Positions 1 through 5,579 of a stretch of DNA of 6,433 nt are shown one piece after another. The stretch's first letter is position 1, and the number at the start of each line of letters is the position of its first letter. This DNA comes from Rubrobacter sp. Its GTDB lineage: Bacteria; Actinomycetota; Rubrobacteria; Rubrobacterales; Rubrobacteraceae. The stretch covers positions 1-6,433 of the forward strand of contig JADDPR010000268.1 of the NCBI GenBank assembly GCA_016781775.1. Direction: 5' to 3'. The notes beneath the pieces were generated by a model that saw only the letters and a program-made list of their open reading frames with translations, did no database searches and was not told where the DNA came from. The translations under genes were made by a program, and so were the position numbers.

Positions 1-120
1 TAAGGGTTTCACTCCAACCGACGTCCTCCAGCGCGACGCTGGCAAAGCTTGCTGTGGCACGACGCGAGCAACCTTACCCCCCGTTGATCCCGATAAGACA
101 CCATGCGGTAGGGGTGGACT
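1..120. other. Non-coding stretch after the operon, no gene recognised
   Basis: No convincing coding sequence is visible on either strand. It contains a short perfect hairpin, 28-33 with 37-42 (CCAGCG with CGCTGG, 3-nt loop), and a weak neighbour, 42-45 with 49-52. On the minus strand an ATG at 104 opens only a 31-codon frame with no recognisable product. The stretch could be the intergenic region before another gene to the left. Confidence 0.4.
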
Positions 121-153
121 GCCTCCCGGGGAGGCGAGCCCTTCGGCGGCTCG
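121..153 (-). terminator. Possible terminator or 3'-end hairpins after the operon
   Basis: Two adjoining GC-rich stem-loops lie just after the nucleotidyltransferase stop codon. 135-140 pairs with 148-153 (CGAGCC with GGCTCG, 7-nt loop), and 121-126 pairs with 130-135 (GCCTCC with GGAGGC, 3-nt loop). They share base 135. No U-run follows on the minus strand, so this would be a non-canonical terminator or an RNA-stabilising structure at the operon's end. Confidence 0.35.
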
Positions 154-155
154 AA

Positions 156-1232
156 TCAGACGGCCTCGTCGGCGATCACGGCGTGGGACGCGATGACCGA
201 CCCGGGCTCGGCAACAACACCGGGGGCGATGGTCACATGATGCCCAACGACGCAGTCCGCTAGGGCAGCTCCCGAGCCGGCGTTCATGCCGGACCAGGCG
301 ATCGAGCCGCTGATGACCGTACCCGCCCCGATCTCACATGTGGTCCCCAAGATCAGGGGACCCCGGAGTTTCGCCCCGGCCCCGATCCTACAGCCGTCTC
401 CGATCAGGATCGGGCCGGTGAACTCAACGTTAGGGCCGATCTTCACTTGCGCTCCTACCCGGACGAACGGTCGCAGTTCGCAGCCGTCAACCTCGACCCG
501 GACCAGCCCGAGCAGGGCGTCGAAGTTGGACCGGGCGTACTCGTGGATCGAACCGATGTCGTTCCAGTAGCCGTCGATCGTCCAGCCGTAGAACGGGATA
601 CCAGCCGCAAGGAATGCCGGGAATACGTCGTGGCCGAAATCGACGAAGGTGTCGGACGGGATGAAGTCGAAGATCTCGGGTTCGAAGGCGTAAACCCCAC
701 AGTTGACCAGATTACTCAGGGCATCCTTGGGAGCAGGCTTTTCCTGAAACCCCTCGATCCTCCCGTTCCGATCAGTAATGACGACGCCGAACTGGGAGAC
801 GTCGCGCGCCCGCGTCAGCGCCACGGTGGCGACCTCGCCCCGCGCCCGGTGAGAGGCGAGAAAGGCGGAGAGATCGACATCGGTAAAGGCGTCGCCGGAG
901 AGGACGAGGAAGGTCCGGTCGCCGATGGCCTCCCGGAAGTTTGCGACGCCGCCGGCGGTCCCGAGGAGTTCGGTCTCGTGCCGGTAGGTAATACTCACGC
1001 CGCCGGAGTTACCGGCGGGGTAGGCCTGCTCTATAAGGTGACCGAGGTAGTGAAGGTTGGCGAACACCTCAGCGCCCCCGTGGGTGCGGACCAGGTCGAG
1101 AAGATGACCGAAGACCGGGCGGTTGACGACCGGCGCCAACGGCTTCGGCACGGTACCGGTAAGCGGCCGGAGGCGCGTCCCAGCGCCGGCGGTGAGGAGA
1201 ACGACCGGTGTCCCGTAGAGTCCCCGCAGCAT
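156..1232 (-). CDS. NDP-sugar pyrophosphorylase (sugar-phosphate nucleotidyltransferase) with left-handed beta-helix tail
   Basis: Predicted cytoplasmic enzyme that joins a sugar 1-phosphate to an NTP, giving an NDP-sugar and pyrophosphate. From the chosen ATG the protein has 358 residues. The nucleotide-binding loop is at about 13-34 (GAGTRLRPLT, then PKPLAPV with Lys30), followed by LLGTAGGV at 89-96, the metal-binding SGD at 112-114, GFQEKP at 161-166, VNCGVY at 176-181 and GYWNDIG at 221-227. These are the landmarks of the GDP-mannose/glucose-1-phosphate nucleotidyltransferase fold. From about 258 to 350, hexapeptide-like repeats (IGPNVE, IGDGCR, IGAGAK) form a left-handed beta-helix. The length matches mycobacterial-type GDP-mannose pyrophosphorylase (about 359 residues), but the sugar and base cannot be fixed by eye. 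An ATG at 1292 would lengthen the protein by 20 residues but overlaps the upstream gene and lacks a ribosome site. The ATG at 1232 lies 17 nt after the upstream stop and has AGGCGAAGG before it. Last gene of the operon. Confidence 0.9.
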   Translation of the reverse strand: MLRGLYGTPVVLLTAGAGTRLRPLTGTVPKPLAPVVNRPVFGHLLDLVRTHGGAEVFANLHYLGHLIEQAYPAGNSGGVSITYRHETELLGTAGGVANFREAIGDRTFLVLSGDAFTDVDLSAFLASHRARGEVATVALTRARDVSQFGVVITDRNGRIEGFQEKPAPKDALSNLVNCGVYAFEPEIFDFIPSDTFVDFGHDVFPAFLAAGIPFYGWTIDGYWNDIGSIHEYARSNFDALLGLVRVEVDGCELRPFVRVGAQVKIGPNVEFTGPILIGDGCRIGAGAKLRGPLILGTTCEIGAGTVISGSIAWSGMNAGSGAALADCVVGHHVTIAPGVVAEPGSVIASHAVIADEAV

Positions 1233-1237
1233 CTCGA

Positions 1238-1246
1238 CCTTCGCCT
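1238..1246 (-). promoter_or_regulatory. Ribosome binding site deciding the start of the nucleotidyltransferase
   Basis: On the minus strand AGGCGAAGG ends 5 nt before the ATG at 1232. It lies in the 17-nt gap after the TAA of the family 1 glycosidase gene. The competing ATG at 1292 is preceded by a C/T-rich stretch with no Shine-Dalgarno match, so this site favours the shorter protein. Confidence 0.6.
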
Positions 1247-1249
1247 GGC

Positions 1250-2656
1250 TTATACCTGAAGGCACGGCCAACTCGAACTCCTTGGGGCCCATGGGGGAAG
1301 GTGCTGCGGCGGCTTCCAGTCCCAGTGGTCCATAAATCGTCGGTACCCGGCGAGGTGCTCGTCGACCGGCTCCATCAGGGCGAAGGCCGGCAGATCTGCG
1401 CCCGTGATACGCCCTTGGGTGAGTCCCGCGAACACCTCCGACAGGATCGACTCGTGACGGTCGAACCGCTCGGCGTCGAGCCAGTAGATGCCGACCGGGT
1501 CGACGTGACGGCGGGGGTCGCGGAGTAGCGAGTCCCAGTCGGTCGAGTCGATGAAGGGGAACCAGGTGAACCCCTGGAACGGCAGCCCCTCGCGTTCGAG
1601 CTCCTCGCACTGCTCGACCATGTGCTTGAGCCACGAGGCCCGGTCGCTAGCGAACCCCCGAACGTTCGTCTCGGTGAGCGCGAACGGTAGAGCGTATCGG
1701 GCGTGGTACTCTCGGGCCAGCGCCGCGAAGCCGACCGGTGCGCCACTGGGACAAATGGGACCGGAGGGCGCGAACTGATACTCCGAGTGCGCGTAGTAGT
1801 CGAGGCCCAGAAGGTCGATGCGGGCGGGGCGTTCCTGGAAGTCCTCCACCGCCTCCCGCCCGGCGTACCCTGTAAGGAGCGCGAAGAGCGGATGGGTGGC
1901 ATCGACCCGGCCGAGCAGGAGATCGAGGAAGACGAAGCGCCGATCGTTTACGTATCGGACGAAGGTGAGGCAGTCCGTCCCCTCGACGGGGAGCCCGTCA
2001 CGGTACCGGGTCTCGATGTCCGGTCCTGCCGTGTGGCTTATGGTACCCGTATCGGGAAGCAAGTCCGCAGAAGATTCATAGCCAACGGCCGCGTGGCCCT
2101 CGCAGGTGTCGACGTGGACGATGATCGCGTCGGGACGGACTCGCAGCACAGCCTCGGTCGCCGCCCGGATCGACTGGGCGACGTTGACGATCATCGGGTA
2201 GAAGTTGTTTTTCCCTTCGTAGAAGGGGTACCAGGTGCCGGTGTTCCCGCAAAACAACGTGGTCGCGAAGGGTTCGTTGAAGATGGTGTACTGGCGGACC
2301 CAGGGGTAACGTGCGGCGAAGGCGGCCCCCCATCGGGCATGCAGGCGAGGGAAGTCGGGGTTCGCCATCCCGCCCTCTATCCAGTGGGGGAAAGAGGTAT
2401 GGTGGACGAGGTCGACGATCGGATCAAGCCCCAGGTCGCGGAGTTGGGCCATGGTCGCGTCGGTCCACGTCCAGTCGAACCGGCCGGGCTCGCGTTCGAC
2501 CTGGTGCCACAGCGCGGGATAGCGCAGGCGCCGCACGCCGGCGTCCTTGACGAGGCGAAGATCGTCGGCGTACCGCTCGTCGTGGCCGGTGAGGGTGACG
2601 ACGTCGACGTCGTGCTGGGGGATGTAGGTCGACTCGAATCCGGTCATGAACTCCAT
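1250..2656 (-). CDS. Glycoside hydrolase family 1-type protein (beta-glycosidase-like), cytoplasmic
   Basis: Predicted retaining beta-glycosidase or transglycosidase of 468 residues with a (beta/alpha)8 barrel, close to the usual 440-480 of family GH1. Visible family landmarks: DLVHHTSFPHWI at 82-93, which corresponds to the GH1 TLHHFDLPxWL segment; YTIFNEP at 123-129 with the acid/base Glu128; LLGLDYYAHSEY at 282-293; LTETN at 327-331 with the presumed nucleophile Glu329 (the usual motif is TENG); and GFTWFPFIDSTDW at 363-375, matching the GH1 segment GYFxWSLxDNFEW. No signal peptide or membrane segment is visible, so it should act inside the cell. Start choice: a TTG at 2668 and ATGs at 2656 and 2647 are in frame. 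Only the ATG at 2656 has a well-spaced GGAG (6 nt). The gene begins 75 nt after the glycosyltransferase stop and is followed 17 nt later by the nucleotidyltransferase. Its place in a biosynthetic operon suggests trimming or remodelling of an oligosaccharide intermediate. The substrate is unknown. Confidence 0.85.
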   Translation of the reverse strand: MEFMTGFESTYIPQHDVDVVTLTGHDERYADDLRLVKDAGVRRLRYPALWHQVEREPGRFDWTWTDATMAQLRDLGLDPIVDLVHHTSFPHWIEGGMANPDFPRLHARWGAAFAARYPWVRQYTIFNEPFATTLFCGNTGTWYPFYEGKNNFYPMIVNVAQSIRAATEAVLRVRPDAIIVHVDTCEGHAAVGYESSADLLPDTGTISHTAGPDIETRYRDGLPVEGTDCLTFVRYVNDRRFVFLDLLLGRVDATHPLFALLTGYAGREAVEDFQERPARIDLLGLDYYAHSEYQFAPSGPICPSGAPVGFAALAREYHARYALPFALTETNVRGFASDRASWLKHMVEQCEELEREGLPFQGFTWFPFIDSTDWDSLLRDPRRHVDPVGIYWLDAERFDRHESILSEVFAGLTQGRITGADLPAFALMEPVDEHLAGYRRFMDHWDWKPPQHLPPWAPRSSSWPCLQV

Positions 2657-2662
2657 GTACGG

Positions 2663-2666
2663 CTCC
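2663..2666 (-). promoter_or_regulatory. Ribosome binding site (GGAG) of the family 1 glycosidase
   Basis: The minus strand reads GGAGCCGTACATG, a GGAG core 6 nt before the ATG at 2656. It supports this start over the TTG at 2668, which overlaps the ribosome site itself, and over the ATG at 2647, which is only 3 nt from another GGAG. Confidence 0.6.
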
Positions 2667-2696
2667 AATCGATCGAGGCTGCGAGGATAACGTGAA

Positions 2697-2726
2697 CGGC
2701 GGGTCGGCGCGGAGCCCGCCGCGCCG
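2697..2726 (-). other. Two mutually exclusive GC-rich hairpins between the glycosyltransferase and glycosidase genes
   Basis: This lies in the 75-nt gap between two operon genes. One stem pairs 2705-2712 with 2719-2726 (CGGCGCGG with CCGCGCCG, 8 bp, 6-nt loop). It begins 5 nt after the glycosyltransferase stop codon. A second stem pairs 2697-2703 with 2715-2721 (CGGCGGG with CCCGCCG, 7 bp). The two share bases and cannot form together. No U-run follows, so a standard intrinsic terminator is unlikely. A role in RNA stability, partial read-through or attenuation is possible, but chance pairing in GC-rich DNA is also plausible. Confidence 0.4.
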
Positions 2727-2731
2727 CGTTG

Positions 2732-3925
2732 CTACCCGACACGTTCGCCCCCGCTCGGGCGACTTGCACCCCGAGCGAGGGAGTCGGCGCCCCTCGCACG
2801 GACGGCCTCGTCGACGAGGCGCGCCATCCGCTCGGCGGTCGCATCCCACGAGGTTCGGGAGAGAACCTCGCGTCCACGGGCGATCCGCGCGGCCCGCTCC
2901 TCCTCCGATTCCCCTAGAAACTTCTCGCAGGCGGAGGCGAACTCGGGGGCCGTCTCGGCGATGGCAACCAGCCCCGAGTATTCGGCGACGACGTCGGGCA
3001 CCGGCGTCGAGACGACGGGCTTGTCGGCGGCGAGGTACTCCAACGTTTTCGTCGGGCTGATCGAGCGCGTCGCCTCGGTCATGGCGAAGGGCATAAGGCA
3101 CACGTCCCACCCCTTGAGGTACGCTGGCAACTCCTCGTACGACCGGAATCCGGGGTAGTGAAGGTTCTGCCGACGGGGCAAAGCCTCAGGGTCGATCTTG
3201 TTGACCGGACCCAGCATCACGAGGTGCCACTCGGGGTGGGAGGCGGCGACCCGATCCAGGAGAGCAAGGTTGATGCGTTCATCTATGGAGCCGAAGTACC
3301 CGAGCACCGGAGCGCCGCCGAAGATCGTGTCGTCCGGAACCTCGGTCTCCTCCCGCGTGGCGGACCGGTAGTGGTCGGTGTCGACGCTCGACGGGAAGGG
3401 GTGGATGTTGTCGTGGCGGTCGACCCGAGCTTCGTACATCGAGCGTCCTCCGGCAAAGACCAGGTCGGCAAGCTCGAGCAGCCGCGCTTCCTCGGCGAGA
3501 AGCTCCCGACCGCTCCGGAAGACGCCGGTGAGGTCGTGCATCCCGGCGAAGGCGGAGAGCTCGTCCATGCAGTCGTAGACGACGGCGCGCGGCGCGGGGA
3601 GGGCGTCCATGTAAGGCATGAGCGTCGGCGCGTAGATCCAGGCAACCGGGTCGGTCACGCCCGCTTCCTCGATCGCCTGGCGCACCATGCGTACCGGCTC
3701 CTCGATCGACGCACCGTAGCCCTCCGCGAACCAGGGCACGATCCGGGTTACGCCAGGGGCGCGGGTCTCCACCAGCGTGAAGGGCTCGGCCTCGCCCTCG
3801 AAGATCGGCTCCTCCACGTAGAAGACGCGCCGGTCCCGCGCGAGACGCGCCATGAGGTGCTGAGGCCGCTGGTAGACCCAGTCCCACCTGAGGTGCGCGA
3901 GGCACACGAGATCGGGCCGGCTCAC
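2732..3925 (-). CDS. GT-B fold glycosyltransferase, candidate galactofuranosyltransferase
   Basis: Predicted cytoplasmic or membrane-associated sugar transferase of 397 residues, a normal length for a GT-B enzyme. The N-terminal domain opens with LVCLAHLRWDWVYQRPQHLMARL (about 6-28), an opening typical of family 1/TuaH-like transferases found near UDP-sugar mutases. VVYDCMDELSAF at 115-126 follows. The C-terminal nucleotide-binding domain starts near VLGYFGSIDERINL at 207-220 and runs through WHLVMLGP (233-240), LPAYLKGWDVCLMPF (266-280) and SISPTKTLEYLAADKPVVSTPVPDV (288-312), the donor-binding region with Glu296. The start is GTG at 3925, overlapping the TGA of the mutase gene as GTGA, a coupling arrangement; the frame continues upstream but with no homologous sequence. 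Pairing with a UDP-galactopyranose mutase makes UDP-Galf a reasonable donor, though this is inferred from context only. The last 20 residues are a polar, disordered-looking tail. Confidence 0.88.
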   Translation of the reverse strand: MSRPDLVCLAHLRWDWVYQRPQHLMARLARDRRVFYVEEPIFEGEAEPFTLVETRAPGVTRIVPWFAEGYGASIEEPVRMVRQAIEEAGVTDPVAWIYAPTLMPYMDALPAPRAVVYDCMDELSAFAGMHDLTGVFRSGRELLAEEARLLELADLVFAGGRSMYEARVDRHDNIHPFPSSVDTDHYRSATREETEVPDDTIFGGAPVLGYFGSIDERINLALLDRVAASHPEWHLVMLGPVNKIDPEALPRRQNLHYPGFRSYEELPAYLKGWDVCLMPFAMTEATRSISPTKTLEYLAADKPVVSTPVPDVVAEYSGLVAIAETAPEFASACEKFLGESEEERAARIARGREVLSRTSWDATAERMARLVDEAVRARGADSLARGASRPSGGERVG

Positions 3926-5445
3926 TCCGCGCCCGCCAGGTCGCCCAGCTCCTCGCCGTGGACCGCCTGGGTCGCCTCCATGCCGTTCTTCCCTTCGGCG
4001 GAGGCGGCGCTGTTCGCGCCCCGGTGTCCTGCCCCGTTTCGGCTCGGAGCGCCCGAAAGTCGCTCCGGCGGCTCGGGCAGCGGTTTGGCCTGCGCGCCGG
4101 CCCAGGTGGTCTCCGGCTCGCCGGTGAGGAGCGAGTTGACCACCTCCACGCCCTGCATCACGGAGTGGTCCATGTTGCCGATCTCGTACATCCACGCGCC
4201 GAACCTGCCCCGGGAGAAGATGCCCTCGCCTATCAGGTACCCCTGTATCACTCGGAGCGCCGGGTCACGCTTTATGGTCGGAACCGGGTAGGTCTGGTTT
4301 ACGTCGAGCAGCCAGCGGGAGACGACCTCGTCGCCGGGCTCCAAGAGCTTCGTGTTGCGCATCCCCTCGACGACCCGGTCCACTATCGTGGTCTTGTCCT
4401 CGTGCTTGTGGGGGGAGTACGAGGTCTCGGTCAACATCGAGAAGCACCCCTCGGGGGCCATGTTGGGCGAGTAGTGCGAGAGGTAGGTGACCCGGTAGAA
4501 GGGCGAGCTCGTCTCGGGGTAGTACATCCAGCACTTCTCGGTGTCGAGCTCGCGCCCCACGCCGATCCCGACGAACAGGCCGCCCGAGTACGAAAGCTCG
4601 TCGGCGGCCGCGACCACCTCGGACGGGCAGCCATCGATCATCTTCACCACCTTGTCGAGCGGAACGGTCGAGACGAGGACGTCGTACTCCTCGACCGTCC
4701 CGTCGTCGAAGGTGACCGTTCGCTTTTTGGGGTCGATGCGCTCGGCCCGGATGTTGAGGGTGAGCTTGTCCTCGATGAAGCGCCGGAACGGTTTGTACAG
4801 GCCGCCCGTCCCGTCGTAGAGGGGGTACTTAAACGTGGCGTTCGGCCCCCAGGAGACGTCGTCCTGGTCGAGGATCACGTTCCTCAGGACCCGCTCCAGG
4901 TCCACGACCGCGACCCGCTCGCCGAGCCAGTGATGGCTCATCATCTCTTTGGGGTGCGCCCAAACCTTGAAGTTGTAGGGTTCCATGAAATACTTGACGA
5001 TCCCCGGACCGAAGATGCGCCGCATCCACTCGCCGAAGTGCTCCGGCGGGCCATCGTAGCCGCGGATCGAGGAGTCGCGCGCCCCGATCAGGCCCTGCAC
5101 GCACTCCAGGACGACCTCTTTGGGAAGGCGATGTATGTTGTTCTGGAACGGGTAAGGCGTGAAGCGGTCCATGATCCAGACCCAGGACTCGCGCTGCAAC
5201 TCGGTGTAGTCCTCGCCGAGGAGGATGTCGACGAGCCGGTCGAAGTACTCGTAGTGCGAGAACATGACGTGACCGCCGATGTCCCACGTGAAGCCGTTCT
5301 CGTCCGTGAACGAACGCGCCAGGCCCCCGACCTCGTCGTTGGCGTCGTAGACGGCCCAGTTGTCGTAGCCGAGCTCTCGGAGTCGGTAGGCAGCCCCCAG
5401 GCCGGTTGGTCCCGCACCAAGGATAATGACCCGCTCTTCGCTCAT
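3922..5445 (-). CDS. UDP-galactopyranose mutase, eukaryotic-type (FAD-dependent)
   Basis: Predicted cytoplasmic flavoenzyme (507 residues) that interconverts UDP-galactopyranose and UDP-galactofuranose using reduced FAD. The dinucleotide-binding loop is ILGAGPTGLGAAYRL at 8-22, followed by the second glycine pair EVGGLARSF at 38-46. As I recall the Aspergillus fumigatus enzyme, many blocks match it: DIGGHVMFSHYEYFD (55-69), YPFQNNIHRLPKE (98-110), EPYNFKVWAHP (155-165), WLGERVA (173-179), WGPNATFKYPLYDGTGG (199-215), KCWMYYPE (304-311), PFYRVTYLSHYSP (315-327) and FSRGRFGAWMYEIGNMDHS (410-428). His59, Arg177, Arg318, Tyr420 and Asn424 correspond to its FAD-, diphosphate- and substrate-contacting residues. 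Ordinary bacterial Glf proteins are shorter (about 370-400 residues) and lack most of these blocks. After about residue 443 comes a low-complexity Ala/Gly/Glu/Pro-rich tail of about 65 residues. ATG at 5445 follows GGGAGAGG. First gene of the operon; its TGA overlaps the next start. A related amine-oxidase-like flavoprotein with another substrate is the main alternative. Confidence 0.88.
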   Translation of the reverse strand: MSEERVIILGAGPTGLGAAYRLRELGYDNWAVYDANDEVGGLARSFTDENGFTWDIGGHVMFSHYEYFDRLVDILLGEDYTELQRESWVWIMDRFTPYPFQNNIHRLPKEVVLECVQGLIGARDSSIRGYDGPPEHFGEWMRRIFGPGIVKYFMEPYNFKVWAHPKEMMSHHWLGERVAVVDLERVLRNVILDQDDVSWGPNATFKYPLYDGTGGLYKPFRRFIEDKLTLNIRAERIDPKKRTVTFDDGTVEEYDVLVSTVPLDKVVKMIDGCPSEVVAAADELSYSGGLFVGIGVGRELDTEKCWMYYPETSSPFYRVTYLSHYSPNMAPEGCFSMLTETSYSPHKHEDKTTIVDRVVEGMRNTKLLEPGDEVVSRWLLDVNQTYPVPTIKRDPALRVIQGYLIGEGIFSRGRFGAWMYEIGNMDHSVMQGVEVVNSLLTGEPETTWAGAQAKPLPEPPERLSGAPSRNGAGHRGANSAASAEGKNGMEATQAVHGEELGDLAGAE

Positions 5446-5446
5446 G

Positions 5447-5454
5447 CCTCTCCC
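5447..5454 (-). promoter_or_regulatory. Ribosome binding site of the mutase gene
   Basis: The minus strand reads GGGAGAGGCATG, a purine-rich Shine-Dalgarno sequence ending just before the ATG at 5445. The GGGAG core is 4 nt from the start codon. No upstream in-frame ATG is compatible with it. Confidence 0.6.
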
Positions 5455-5460
5455 ATCGGC

Positions 5461-5485
5461 TAAGTACTCTTACATCAAAAGTAAG
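5461..5485 (-). other. Small alternative stem-loops in the leader of the mutase mRNA
   Basis: In the minus-strand transcript CTTAC (5485-5481) can pair with GTAAG (5473-5469) across a 7-nt loop. Alternatively TAAG (5472-5469) can pair with CTTA (5464-5461) across a 4-nt loop. The two structures share the TAAG segment, so only one can form. The second ends 6 nt before the ribosome binding site. The stems are short and AT-rich, so they are weak unless a protein or ligand helps. Confidence 0.3.
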
Positions 5486-5486
5486 C

Positions 5487-5521
5487 TAGATTCATGTAAT
5501 CTAAGTAGATCAGTATAGATT
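5487..5521. promoter_or_regulatory. Operator-like cluster of TAGAT half-sites at the promoter and start of transcription
   Basis: A perfect dyad TAGATT-N5-AATCTA spans 5487-5503. Two further direct copies, TAGATC at 5506 and TAGATT at 5516, give four TAGAT half-sites within 35 bp at roughly 10-bp steps (5487, 5499 inverted, 5506, 5516). They cover the -10 box (5512-5517) and the predicted transcription start near 5506. This is where a repressor would block the promoter. The regulator is unknown, and low sequence complexity in this AT-rich island could produce such repeats by chance. Confidence 0.4.
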
Positions 5522-5539
5522 GCGTATGCGTTCTGTCAA
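5512..5539 (-). promoter_or_regulatory. Sigma-70/sigma-A type promoter of the glycan operon, apparently IS-derived
   Basis: The minus strand carries a perfect -35 box TTGACA (5539-5534), a 16-bp spacer and a -10 box TATACT (5517-5512; five of six consensus bases). Transcription should start near 5506, giving a leader of about 60 nt before the mutase ATG. The -35 box lies in the putative terminal inverted repeat of the IS256-family relic and the -10 box lies outside it. That is the arrangement of a hybrid promoter created by insertion. Confidence 0.7.
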
Positions 5540-5550
5540 GTGTGTAAAAG
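5524..5550 (-). repeat. Putative terminal inverted repeat of the IS256-family element (transposase 3' end)
   Basis: The minus strand reads CTTTTACACACTTGACAGAACGCATA, 30 nt after the transposase stop. IS256-family ends carry a conserved inner CTTTTACACA next to the element tip; in IS256 itself this lies about 17 nt from the end. Applying the same spacing puts the outer boundary near 5524. The partner repeat is beyond the window, so neither the exact boundary nor a target duplication can be shown. Confidence 0.55.
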
Positions 5551-5579
5551 TCCCATGCAACTCCACTCCTCACTACTCG

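Noticed and set aside
135..160. GGCTCGAATC resembling a tRNA T-loop
   Set aside because: The flanking bases do not form a 5-bp T stem, no acceptor or anticodon arm fits, and it overlaps the end of the nucleotidyltransferase gene.
1233..1634. N-terminal extension of the nucleotidyltransferase frame back to 1634
   Set aside because: The extension overlaps the GH1-type gene in another frame, is rich in Arg/Pro/Ala and has no homology-like content. The nucleotide-binding loop begins right after the ATG at 1232.
1703..2695. 330-codon plus-strand open frame opposite the GH1-type gene
   Set aside because: Antisense shadow of a gene with both catalytic motifs; nothing recognisable in its translation.
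3926..4195. N-terminal extension of the glycosyltransferase frame back to 4195
   Set aside because: Arg/Gly-rich translation overlapping the mutase C-terminus. The GTG at 3925 directly precedes the conserved N-terminal motif and forms a GTGA overlap.
3158..4291. 377-codon plus-strand open frame opposite the glycosyltransferase and the end of the mutase
   Set aside because: Spans two real minus-strand genes and shows no family motif; an effect of codon bias.
3958..5463. 501-codon open frame on the plus strand opposite the mutase gene
   Set aside because: It is antisense to a gene with clear family motifs, has no recognisable domain, and long antisense frames are expected in GC-rich coding DNA.
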